From NCBI GenBank assembly GCA_030148625.1, contig JASBTC010000005.1:1-7957 (forward strand): a stretch of DNA of 7,957 nt, given 5' to 3'. Numbering within the stretch: position 1 is the first letter of the stretch; every line of letters starts with the position of its first letter. The translations under genes were made by a program, and so were the position numbers. The notes under the pieces were generated by a model. It saw only the letters and a program-made list of their open reading frames with translations. It was not told the origin of the DNA and ran no database searches. Source of the DNA: Sphingobium sp. Its GTDB lineage: Bacteria > Pseudomonadota > Alphaproteobacteria > Sphingomonadales > Sphingomonadaceae. Positions 1-6,758 of the stretch are shown piece after piece.

Positions 1-1
1 G

Positions 2-1195
2 ACGCGCAACTTCGCAGGACTGGCGAGCAGCCATAATTTTCCGCTTGGGCAGGCCGCGGGCAATCATTGGGGTGAAGCGGTTTCGCTGCTGGAGACGACT
101 GCGGCGGGCCCCTACTTCTTCAATTTCCATCAAGGCGATCTCGGCAACTTCACGGTGATCGGACCGTCGGGCTCGGGCAAGACGGTCGTCCTCAACTTCC
201 TGCTCGCTCAGGCACGCAAGTTCGAACCGCGCATCATCTTTTTCGACAAGGATCGCGGCACCGAGCTCTTCATCCGCGCGATTGGCGGGCGTTATGACGT
301 GCTGCGTCCCGGAACGCCATCGGGCTTGAATCCGCTCCAGCTTGAGGACACCCCGGCGAACCGCCAGTTCCTGATCGACTGGATCGCGTTGCTGGCCGGC
401 GATGCCGGCACCGAGGAGGTCGCCCAGATCAAGGACGCGATCGACGCCAGCTATCTTCGCCCCGTCGAGGATCGCCAGCTTCGATATATGGTCGAGCTTT
501 TCAGGGGCGGGCACCGGCCCCATTCCTCCGATCTGTGGTCGCGGCTCCGCCCGTGGTGGGGAGACGGCGAACGCGCCTGGCTATTCGACAATGAATACGA
601 TCTGATCGATCTGGCGGCGCCCACCGTCGGGTTCGACATGACCCAGATCCTGGACGATCCGGCGTTGCGTTCCCCTGCCATGATGTATCTGTTCCACCGC
701 GTCGAAGAACGGCTCGACGGCTCGCCATCGATCATCGTCGTCGACGAAGGGTGGAAAGCGCTCGATGACGACGTGTTCGTGCGGCGGATCAAGGATTGGG
801 AGAAGACGATCCGCAAGCGCAATGGCATCGTCGGCTTCGCTACGCAGAGTGCGCAGGACGCCTTGGAGAGCCGCATCGCCAGCGCGATCATCGAACAGGC
901 CGCGACCCAGATCTTCATGGCCAACCCGAAGGCTCGCGCCGCCGACTATATCGATGGGTTCGGGCTGAGCGAGCACGAGTTCGATCTGATCCGCAGCCTG
1001 CCGGACAGCGCCCATTGCTTCCTGATCAAACACGGCAACCACAGCGTCGTTGCGCGGCTCAACCTTACCGGCGAGCGCGAGATCCTGACGATCCTGTCCG
1101 GGCGCGAGCATACGGTTCGACTGCTCGATGAAATCAGAAGTGTCAGCGGGGACGATCCGGCCGACTGGATGCCTCAGCTGCTGGAGCGCGCATGA
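2..1195 (+). CDS. virB4: VirB4-family T4SS ATPase, C-terminal half (5' partial)
   Basis: Cytoplasmic or inner-membrane ATPase that powers pilus assembly and substrate passage in type IV secretion. The frame is open from base 2, so the gene begins before the window. The GTG at 155 is internal: the codons before it read as normal VirB4 (NFAGLASSHNFPLGQ, then GPYFFNFHQGDLGNFTVIGP). About 397 residues are present, roughly half of the usual 800 or so. Counting from base 2, the Walker A GPSGSGKT is at residues 54-61 (bases 161-184), Walker B IIVVDEGW is at about 244-251 (bases 731-754) with the catalytic Asp-Glu pair, and the FATQS motif with its Gln is at about 279-283. These make an active ATPase likely. 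The stop overlaps the virB6 start as ATGA. The N-terminal domain is not visible, so a fusion such as VirB3-VirB4 cannot be excluded. Confidence 0.95.
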   Translation, partial: TRNFAGLASSHNFPLGQAAGNHWGEAVSLLETTAAGPYFFNFHQGDLGNFTVIGPSGSGKTVVLNFLLAQARKFEPRIIFFDKDRGTELFIRAIGGRYDVLRPGTPSGLNPLQLEDTPANRQFLIDWIALLAGDAGTEEVAQIKDAIDASYLRPVEDRQLRYMVELFRGGHRPHSSDLWSRLRPWWGDGERAWLFDNEYDLIDLAAPTVGFDMTQILDDPALRSPAMMYLFHRVEERLDGSPSIIVVDEGWKALDDDVFVRRIKDWEKTIRKRNGIVGFATQSAQDALESRIASAIIEQAATQIFMANPKARAADYIDGFGLSEHEFDLIRSLPDSAHCFLIKHGNHSVVARLNLTGEREILTILSGREHTVRLLDEIRSVSGDDPADWMPQLLERA

Positions 1196-2382
1196 GCTGC
1201 CCCGCTGTTCCGATCGACGGCGGCTATCTGAGCGCGATCCTCGCGTTCGTCGACTGTCAGGCACAGACCCTCGGCGCAAACGGTTATCTGGCGCTGGCCG
1301 CGCCCGGATCCCCATTCACCTTGATCCTCACCGCGCTCGTCACGATTTTCGTCGCCCTGTCCGGCTACCGCATGATGCTCGGGCAGGTGCCTAGCATTCG
1401 CGAAGGGGTGCTCGCCTTCGTCAAGATCGGGGTCGTGCTCGTCCTGGCGACCAGTTGGCCACCTTACCAAACCCTGGTCTACTCGACCGTTTTCAAGGGC
1501 CCGGCCGAGCTGACCGCTTCGATCGGCGGTGCGAGCGGCCTGCCCGGCGCACAAGGCGGCATGGTGGCACGGCTCGAGGCGACTGACAGGATGCTGACGG
1601 CATTGTCCGCAGAGGGAACCGGAGCGCCGCAGTCCGCGCAGCAAGCGAGAGAACGCACACCGCCTATACTCCCTGGGTTCGACGCGCTGGCGCTGGCGCG
1701 CATCCTCTACCTTGGCAGCGTCGTCGGGGCATTCGCTGCCGTCCGCACCATCGCCGGGCTGCTTCTCGCTTTGGCGCCGTTCTTCATCGCCTTTCTGCTG
1801 TTCGAGACGACGCGGGGCCTGTTCGAAGGATGGTTGCGCGCCTTGCTCGGAGCGGCCCTTGGGGCATTGGGCATTTCGATCGTTCTCGGGATCGAGCTCG
1901 CATTGCTCGAATCCTGGCTTACCAACCTTCTTGCCGCTCGGACGGCCAATATCTCCGTCCCCAACGCTCCCGTGGAATTGCTCGTCACGACGGGGATCTT
2001 TGCCTTGGTCCTCACAGCGATGCTCTGGGCGCTGACCCGCCTCGCAATGGGGTTCCGGTTTCCGGCTATCTGGCACTGGCCCGCGAGCCTGGCCATGCCT
2101 CGCCCCATCGCGGACGCCAACGAGCAGCGGATATCCGCCCCCCGCTCGGACGACCCGGCCGTGGCGAGATCCCGCGCGATCGCGATTGCGGACGCCGTCG
2201 CAGCGAACCAGCGGCGCGAGAACGAGAAGCCGGGGGGCCCGGGACAGGCGACGACGCGCGTGCCCACGAATGCCGTATCGCGCGATAGAACCGCACCCGC
2301 AGCGTCATCGCTCGGCCAGACATTCCGCCGCCGCACCATCAACCGCGCATCGGCAAGCGCCGGCCGGAGAGATCAACAATGA
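1192..2382 (+). CDS. virB6: VirB6/TrbL-family T4SS inner-membrane channel protein
   Basis: Polytopic inner-membrane protein of the T4SS platform, thought to form part of the substrate path. The 396-residue product has hydrophobic segments at about 41-62, 72-90, 170-204, 214-238 and 262-286, with a polar loop at about 105-165 that is probably periplasmic. The segment with TSWPPYQTLVY near residue 90 resembles the conserved Trp-containing region of VirB6. The last 95 or so residues are hydrophilic, rich in Arg, Ala and Pro, and probably disordered. The ATG start overlaps the virB4 stop by four bases. Its place between virB4 and virB8, together with the topology, supports the call; VirB6 sequences diverge strongly, so this rests on topology and context more than on motifs. 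No virB5 gene precedes it. Confidence 0.88.
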   Translation: MSCPAVPIDGGYLSAILAFVDCQAQTLGANGYLALAAPGSPFTLILTALVTIFVALSGYRMMLGQVPSIREGVLAFVKIGVVLVLATSWPPYQTLVYSTVFKGPAELTASIGGASGLPGAQGGMVARLEATDRMLTALSAEGTGAPQSAQQARERTPPILPGFDALALARILYLGSVVGAFAAVRTIAGLLLALAPFFIAFLLFETTRGLFEGWLRALLGAALGALGISIVLGIELALLESWLTNLLAARTANISVPNAPVELLVTTGIFALVLTAMLWALTRLAMGFRFPAIWHWPASLAMPRPIADANEQRISAPRSDDPAVARSRAIAIADAVAANQRRENEKPGGPGQATTRVPTNAVSRDRTAPAASSLGQTFRRRTINRASASAGRRDQQ

Positions 2383-3119
2383 AGCCGGATCATCCCAAGA
2401 CTCGCGAAGCCTATTTTCGCGAAGCGTCGAGCTGGGCGCAGGACCAGAATGAGTCGCTGCGCGTATCACGTCGCGTCGCATGGATCATTGCCGGCGTCCT
2501 GGCGATCATCGCGATATGCGAGGCGTTCGCCCTACTTTTCCTGACGCCGCTCAAGACGGTCGAGCCCTATACGCTGATGGTCGACAAGCAGACGGGGTAT
2601 GTCCAGGCGCTGCAGCCGCTCGAACCCGCACGCATCACGGGCGATGCCGCGCTGACCCAATCGTTCCTCGTCCAATATGTCATCGCGCGCGAAAGCTTCG
2701 ACATCAACGTGCTGCAGACCAATTACCGCAAGGTGGCGCTTTGGTCGGCAGACGGCGCGCGCAGCCAATATATCACGGCGATGCAGCCGACATTCCCCGA
2801 CAGCCCGCTCAACCGCTATCCGCGCTCGACGATCGTCGAAACCCAGGTGAAGAGCGTGACGCCGCTGGGACAGGGCGCGGCAATGGTTCGCTATGATACG
2901 CGCCGTATCGACCTGGGCGGGCAGGTGCGCCTCCTGGGCTCCTGGGTCGCGGTGATCCGCTACCGATTCTCGGGGGAGCCAATGCGCGTCGAAGACCGGT
3001 ATATCAACCCGCTCGGCTTCCAGGTTACGCGATACCGTCGTGATGCGGAGGCTCTTCCCAGCGAACCGGCGCCCTTGCCGTCTCCAGCGCCGATCGCGGC
3101 CAGTGGAGCGCGGCCGTGA
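2379..3119 (+). CDS. virB8: VirB8-family T4SS assembly protein
   Basis: Bitopic inner-membrane protein with a periplasmic NTF2-like domain that nucleates T4SS assembly by contacting VirB9 and VirB10. The 246-residue product has a short cytoplasmic N-terminus, one membrane helix at about residues 34-55, then the family-typical PLKTVEPYTLMVDKQTG stretch. It ends its folded part with NPLGFQVTRYRRD, starting at Asn210, which matches the conserved NPxGF-x-V-x-x-Y motif. The last 25 or so residues are Pro/Ala-rich. Length matches the family (about 220-250). The ATG at 2379 overlaps the virB6 stop and has a GGAGA ribosome site at 2366-2370. No virB7 gene fits before it, because the two genes overlap. 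Confidence 0.95.
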   Translation: MKPDHPKTREAYFREASSWAQDQNESLRVSRRVAWIIAGVLAIIAICEAFALLFLTPLKTVEPYTLMVDKQTGYVQALQPLEPARITGDAALTQSFLVQYVIARESFDINVLQTNYRKVALWSADGARSQYITAMQPTFPDSPLNRYPRSTIVETQVKSVTPLGQGAAMVRYDTRRIDLGGQVRLLGSWVAVIRYRFSGEPMRVEDRYINPLGFQVTRYRRDAEALPSEPAPLPSPAPIAASGARP

Positions 3120-3826
3120 AGATCGGCCTGAAACTCCTCGCGGCCTGCATGGCGCTCGCGACGGCGGGGCCCGCCCTCGCGCAGTATCGCCCCCAGCCGT
3201 CAACCGGCGATCCCCGCCTGCAGACCGTCGAGTATCGCAACAATCAGGTGGTCACGCTGGAAGTCGCGCCCGGCTATCAACTCAGCGTGGAGTTCGCGCC
3301 CGGCGAGCGCATTGAGAGCGTCGGGCTGGGCGATAGCGCCGCCTGGATGGTATCCCCGACCAAGCGCGGCAATCACCTCTTCATCAAGGCGATGCAGCCC
3401 GGCGTCTCGACCAATATGACCGTCGTGACCGATGTCCGAACTTACACCTTCGATCTGCATCCGCTGCCGGGGCCGTCGGAGACAATGGCCTACACGGTAC
3501 GGTTCGCATATCCCGAGCCGCCCGGAATGCGCATGCGCACCAATGAGGCCGAGGCCGCACCCGACACGCGCTATCGTGTCAGCGGGGACAGGAAACTGCG
3601 CCCCTCGGCGATCAGCGATGACGGGATCAAGACCTATATCGAATGGCCTGCGGACGTCGCGATGCCTGCCGTCTACGCGATCAATGACCAGGGCCGGGAA
3701 TCGCTCGTCAATGGCGTGGTTCAGGAGAAGATGTTCGTGGTGGACGGCATCTCCGAGCAGCTCGTCTTCCGAATCGACAAACGTGCCGCGCGTGCGATCC
3801 GTGCCAAGCCGGAGGCCAAGAAATGA
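3116..3826 (+). CDS. virB9: VirB9-family T4SS core-complex protein
   Basis: Periplasmic/outer-membrane component of the T4SS core complex that partners VirB10 and, where present, the lipoprotein VirB7. The 236-residue product begins with a clear Sec signal peptide cut after ALA at residue 22 (mature start QYRPQPS). The N-terminal beta domain spans about 23-125, containing GERIESVGLGDSAAW and TNMTVVTDVRTYTFDL. The C-terminal domain at about 140-230 contains PSAISDDGIKTYIEWP, MPAVYAINDQGRESLVNG and a closing FRIDK strand, as in the VirB9/CagX/TrbG family. The start is GTG at 3116, forming a GTGA overlap with the virB8 stop. The mature N-terminus has no lipobox cysteine, so VirB9 itself does not replace the missing lipoprotein. 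Confidence 0.94.
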   Translation: MKIGLKLLAACMALATAGPALAQYRPQPSTGDPRLQTVEYRNNQVVTLEVAPGYQLSVEFAPGERIESVGLGDSAAWMVSPTKRGNHLFIKAMQPGVSTNMTVVTDVRTYTFDLHPLPGPSETMAYTVRFAYPEPPGMRMRTNEAEAAPDTRYRVSGDRKLRPSAISDDGIKTYIEWPADVAMPAVYAINDQGRESLVNGVVQEKMFVVDGISEQLVFRIDKRAARAIRAKPEAKK

Positions 3827-4926
3827 GCGCGCCTGAAGCATCGGATCCGCGTGCCGGGCTACGGGACATTCGACCGAATGTGGGCGTTGCGGCGCGACAG
3901 CTCCCGGTCTGGGCGCTCGTGGGTACGGCGGGGGTCGCCGCCGTCATCCTGTTCGCGGTGCTCGAGAATCGCCGCCAGTCGCTCGCCGCGCCCGCAGTAG
4001 CGGTGCGGACGGCCGATGCGTCCGCTTTCGCGCCGACGCCGCCGCTCGCCATTCCGCCTGCCTATGTCCCGGCGCCGGCACCGCCCAGCCTGCCCGCAGC
4101 TCCGGCATCGGCGCCTCAGGCCGCGCCACCACCGCCCGCGCCGGTACGGCCGATGCCCGCAGCGGAACCCCAGCAACCCCCTTATTCGCAACCCCAACCC
4201 CAGATCGCGCGCCAACCTGAGCCCGTGCGCCCCGACAATTCCGCCGTACTCGTCATCGATCAAGGCGCCCAGACCCAGGACGAGGCGTTGACGCGCGAGG
4301 CACCTGGCAATGCCCCGGCACGGAGGCCCCAGCAAGCGACACCGCGCGACACCAGTCGCGCGCACGCCGGCGCGCTCGCCAACCGTTCGGCGACGATCGT
4401 GCAGGGGACGCTGATCCAAGCCGTGCTCGAATCGGGGCTCGATTCCACCCGCGCCGGGTTTGCGCGCGCCGTCGTGTCGCGCGACATCCGCGGGTTCGAC
4501 GGCGCACGGGTCCTGATCCCGCGCGGGAGCCGGCTGATCGGTGAGTATGACGCCGAGAATTCGGCCGGGCAGAAGCGTGCGCTGATCAACTGGACACGGC
4601 TTATCCGGCCCGATGGGGTCACGATCGCAATCGGATCCCCCGTTGCCGACACCGTGGGAAGGACCGGGGTTCGCGCACGCGTGAACACGCATTTCTTCGA
4701 ACGCTTCGGCGGCGCGATCCTTCAGTCCATCCTCGATATTGGCGTGAACATCGCTTCGCGCGAGGCCGGCGCAGCGAGAATCTACGCGTTCCCCGGCTCC
4801 AATTTCTCCTCCCAGGTGATCCGACCCCAGCAGATTACTCCGACGCTCACCGTCAAACCCGGCACCAGCGTCAGCGTGTTTGTCGCGCGCGATCTCGATT
4901 TTACGGGCGCGGCCGCCGCCCGATGA
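3823..4926 (+). CDS. virB10: VirB10-family T4SS core-complex protein (TrbI-like)
   Basis: Spans both membranes and transduces energy from the ATPases to the outer-membrane pore. The 367-residue product has a short cytoplasmic N-terminus, a single membrane helix at about 28-47, a long Pro/Ala-rich periplasmic linker at about 63-185 with Pro runs and Gln-Pro pairs at about 120-140, and a VirB10/TrbI beta-barrel domain at about 190-362. Signature segments are VQGTLIQAVLES, VLIPRGSRLIGEY (residues 230-242), INWTRLIRPDGV, ADTVGRTGV and VNTHFFERFGGAILQS. The final VKPGTSVSVFVARDLDF strand is typical of the family. The start at 3823 overlaps the virB9 stop (ATGA) and is preceded by GGAGG at 3811-3815. 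Length is normal for the family. Confidence 0.96.
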   Translation: MSAPEASDPRAGLRDIRPNVGVAARQLPVWALVGTAGVAAVILFAVLENRRQSLAAPAVAVRTADASAFAPTPPLAIPPAYVPAPAPPSLPAAPASAPQAAPPPPAPVRPMPAAEPQQPPYSQPQPQIARQPEPVRPDNSAVLVIDQGAQTQDEALTREAPGNAPARRPQQATPRDTSRAHAGALANRSATIVQGTLIQAVLESGLDSTRAGFARAVVSRDIRGFDGARVLIPRGSRLIGEYDAENSAGQKRALINWTRLIRPDGVTIAIGSPVADTVGRTGVRARVNTHFFERFGGAILQSILDIGVNIASREAGAARIYAFPGSNFSSQVIRPQQITPTLTVKPGTSVSVFVARDLDFTGAAAAR

Positions 4927-5933
4927 GCACGCCGCTCCGCCGCCAGGTCTATCTGCACGCCTATCTGGCACCGTTTGCGGAGGTGCTCACACGGCCCGAC
5001 GTGACCGACATCTATGTCAATCGTCCGCACGAGATCTGGGCAGAGAGCACCGGCGGGGCGATCGAGCGCTTCGAAAGCGCCGGGCTCGATGAGGCGACCC
5101 TCGAACGGCTATCGCGCCAGATTGCCGCGCTTGCCCACCAAGGGATCAGCCGCGAACATCCGCTCCTGTCAGCGACCCTGCCCGATGGCGCCCGCGTGCA
5201 GGTGGTGGCTCCGCCCGCCACCCGCGGCGGAGTCGCGATCGCCATCCGCAAGCCCGTGTCCCCCAATCTGCGCCTCACGGACTCTAGCGAGGCGGGCGCG
5301 TTCGCCGACACGATCACGCGAGCGACAGCGGCTTCAGACGTGGATCAGGACATTGATCGCGCGCTTGCCACTGGCGATATCGCGGCTGCCTTGGGCTTCG
5401 CGGTGCGCGCACGGAAGAATTTGCTGGTGGCGGGTGGCACCTCAACCGGCAAGACCACCTTTCTCAACGCGCTGATCGCCGAGATTCCGGCTGACGAGCG
5501 GCTTATCTTCATCGAGGATACGCCCGAGCTGCAGCTTCAGCATGCCAACGCGATCGGGCTGCTCGCGGCCCGCAGCGAGCTTGGCGAAGCGAGGGTCAGC
5601 GCCAATGACTTGGTCGCGGCCTCGCTGCGCATGCGGCCGGACCGCATCATTCTTGGCGAGCTCCGCGGCGATGAGGCGCTGGCGTTCCTGCGCGCGGTCA
5701 ATACCGGGCACCCAGGCTCGATGACCACCGTTCACGCCGACAGCCCCAGAGGAGCGATCGAGCAGATCACCTTGCTGACGCTGCAAAGCGGATCCCAGCT
5801 CAGCCGCGCCGACGTCCATCACTATGTGCGCTCGACCATCGATCTCTACGTTCAACTCGGCCGCCGGGGCGGGCGGCGTTACGTGTCGCAGGTTGTTCGC
5901 AGCAGTTCGCTCGATGAGGCTGGCTCAAGGTGA
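4923..5933 (+). CDS. virB11: VirB11-family T4SS hexameric ATPase
   Basis: Soluble traffic ATPase of the secretion-ATPase superfamily (shared with type II secretion GspE and type IV pili) that docks at the T4SS base. The 336-residue product has an N-terminal domain to about residue 150 (PDVTDIYVNRPHEIW, then ARVQVVAPPATRGGVAIAIRKP) and a C-terminal RecA-like domain. Walker A GGTSTGKT lies at residues 171-178, the Asp box IFIEDTPELQL at about 195-206, Walker B RIILGELRGDEAL from 241, and the His box GHPGSMTTVHA at 262-272. All catalytic motifs look intact. It overlaps virB10 by ATGA and the next gene by GTGA. The pattern is virB-type, not a general secretion GspE, given the operon. Confidence 0.97.
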   Translation: MSTPLRRQVYLHAYLAPFAEVLTRPDVTDIYVNRPHEIWAESTGGAIERFESAGLDEATLERLSRQIAALAHQGISREHPLLSATLPDGARVQVVAPPATRGGVAIAIRKPVSPNLRLTDSSEAGAFADTITRATAASDVDQDIDRALATGDIAAALGFAVRARKNLLVAGGTSTGKTTFLNALIAEIPADERLIFIEDTPELQLQHANAIGLLAARSELGEARVSANDLVAASLRMRPDRIILGELRGDEALAFLRAVNTGHPGSMTTVHADSPRGAIEQITLLTLQSGSQLSRADVHHYVRSTIDLYVQLGRRGGRRYVSQVVRSSSLDEAGSR

Positions 5934-6292
5934 CGGATGCCCTTTCCACCCCTCCCGGTTCGGCCACATTGGTCGAGGCCGCAACTTGGGTGCAGGGAAC
6001 GTTGCTCGGCGCCCTGGCAACGGCGATCGCCGTGATCGCGATCGCATGGATCGGGTTCAGGATGCTGTCGGGACGCATCGACCTTCAACGCGGCGCTGCC
6101 GTCATTTTGGGATGCTTCATCGTGTTTGGCGCGCCGCTCATCGCCGCGGGGCTGGTGAAGCTGGGCGAAGCGGGAAAGGGCAGCAATGTCGCACCTGCCC
6201 CGCCGCCTGAGCCTCCACCGCCGCCACCTCGGCCTACATCGACTCCAACGCCATATGATCCTTACGCCGGTGCATCGGTGCCTGTGCGCTGA
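5930..6292 (+). CDS. virB2: VirB2/TrbC-family pilin-like protein with proline-rich tail
   Basis: Probable T4SS pilus subunit. The 120-residue product has two hydrophobic helices at about residues 23-46 and 56-78 joined by a short polar loop (SGRIDLQRG), the hairpin topology of VirB2/TrbC pilins; WVQGTLLGALATAIAVIAIA and the GRI-x-x-x-RGA turn are family-like. No cleavable signal peptide is evident before the first helix, unlike the Agrobacterium pilin with its long leader. After the second helix comes a low-complexity tail (about 88-112) dominated by proline, including six in a row, ending YDPYAGASVPVR. The GTG start overlaps the virB11 stop (GTGA), with GAGG at 5916-5919 as a possible ribosome site. 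Its position after virB11 rather than before virB3/virB4 is unusual compared with the Ti plasmid order. The family call rests on topology and context and is fairly safe; pilus function is inferred. Confidence 0.82.
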   Translation: MTDALSTPPGSATLVEAATWVQGTLLGALATAIAVIAIAWIGFRMLSGRIDLQRGAAVILGCFIVFGAPLIAAGLVKLGEAGKGSNVAPAPPPEPPPPPPRPTSTPTPYDPYAGASVPVR

Positions 6293-6340
6293 TACAGGAT
6301 CCAGAACCAGTATTTACAAATGTCGAGCATGGGGGATGGA
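6293..6340 (+). other. Spacer after the T4SS operon, with a ribosome binding site
   Basis: First non-coding gap in the window. It contains a purine-rich GGGGGATGGA (about 6331-6340) directly before the ATG at 6341, which favours that start over the in-frame ATGs at 6320 and 6329. No convincing terminator hairpin or sigma-70 promoter was seen, so the following gene may be read by transcription continuing from the virB operon. Confidence 0.5.
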
Positions 6341-6676
6341 ATGAGATTTGCAGCTACAGCTTTGATATTATTTGCCAGCGTCCTGGGCTCCAGCCCTGCT
6401 TACGCCGAAGGATGGACAGGCGACTTGACCATACACATGGCGTTCACGGAAGACTCCGATTTGCTTGTGGTTTCGACCACTGATGGCAACCAGTACGCAA
6501 CCGGATGCGGGGTCAACCAATGGATCGTCCATGCTGCCACGGAAGAACGACGCTCGCGCGCCTGGGCCACCATTCTGACGGCGATCGGCACCGGAAAGAA
6601 AATAAGATTCTGGTTCAAGGATACCTGTTCCAATTGGTCATATCACAGTGCCTCTGCGGTCATGATTGTGCAATGA
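6341..6676 (+). CDS. Small exported protein, two conserved cysteines, function unknown
   Basis: A 111-residue product with a clear Sec signal peptide (MRFAATALILFASVLGSSP, cut after AYA at about residue 22). I do not recognise a characterised function. The mature part of about 90 residues reads as short beta strands, then GC, a Trp, an alpha-helical AWATILTAIGTGKKI segment and a second Cys (KDTC). The two cysteines could form a disulfide in the periplasm or outside the cell. The same order of Cys, Trp, A-x-L helix, GK-x-I and Cys appears in the next gene, so the two are probably diverged paralogues. The in-frame ATGs at 6320 and 6329 would add seven or four residues, but the ribosome site and signal peptide fit 6341. 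Base composition is less GC-rich than in the virB genes, suggesting a separate origin. Confidence 0.72.
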   Translation: MRFAATALILFASVLGSSPAYAEGWTGDLTIHMAFTEDSDLLVVSTTDGNQYATGCGVNQWIVHAATEERRSRAWATILTAIGTGKKIRFWFKDTCSNWSYHSASAVMIVQ

Positions 6677-6678
6677 CC

Positions 6679-6718
6679 CGGCCATTGCAGCGCTTGCGCT
6701 GCGGGAGCCGAGTTTTTT
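6679..6718 (+). terminator. Possible intrinsic terminator
   Basis: An inner hairpin GCAGCG-CTTG-CGCTGC lies at 6687-6702. An outer CGGC (6679-6682) can pair with GCCG (6707-6710) across a four-by-four internal loop. Two bases later comes a run of six T (6713-6718). The position just after a stop codon fits a Rho-independent terminator. The internal loop weakens it, so the call is moderate. Confidence 0.5.
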
Positions 6719-6744
6719 CTGCACAAATCACGAGTTTCTCTAGC

Positions 6745-6749
6745 GGAGG
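6745..6749 (+). promoter_or_regulatory. Ribosome binding site of the second small exported gene
   Basis: GGAGG nine bases before the ATG at 6759 is a near-ideal Shine-Dalgarno sequence and fixes that start. It suggests the gene was well translated before its frame was broken. Confidence 0.75.
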
Positions 6750-6758
6750 TTATAATCC

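Noticed and set aside
155..157. GTG at 155 as the start of the first gene
   Set aside because: It falls six bases before the Walker A motif, and the frame upstream to base 2 encodes typical VirB4 sequence, so the gene is truncated by the window.
581..1315. 244-codon minus-strand frame opposite virB4
   Set aside because: Crosses the virB4-virB6 junction and lies opposite the Walker B region; no protein-like features.
1174..2076. 300-codon open frame on the minus strand inside virB6
   Set aside because: Antisense to a well-supported membrane protein; its product is a low-complexity Arg/Gln/Glu-rich string without domain signs, as expected of high-GC shadow frames.
3859..4971. 370-codon open frame on the minus strand opposite virB10
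   Set aside because: As long as virB10 itself, but Arg/Gly-rich and without motifs, while the plus frame has the full VirB10 domain pattern and overlaps with its neighbours.
6320..6322. ATG at 6320 as start of the first small exported protein
   Set aside because: It lacks a good ribosome site and would put polar residues before the signal peptide; the ATG at 6341 has a purine-rich site and a standard signal peptide.
6751..6756. Perfect TATAAT as a -10 promoter element
   Set aside because: It lies between the ribosome site and the ATG at 6759 with no -35-like sequence about 17 bases upstream; transcription from it would lose the Shine-Dalgarno site.
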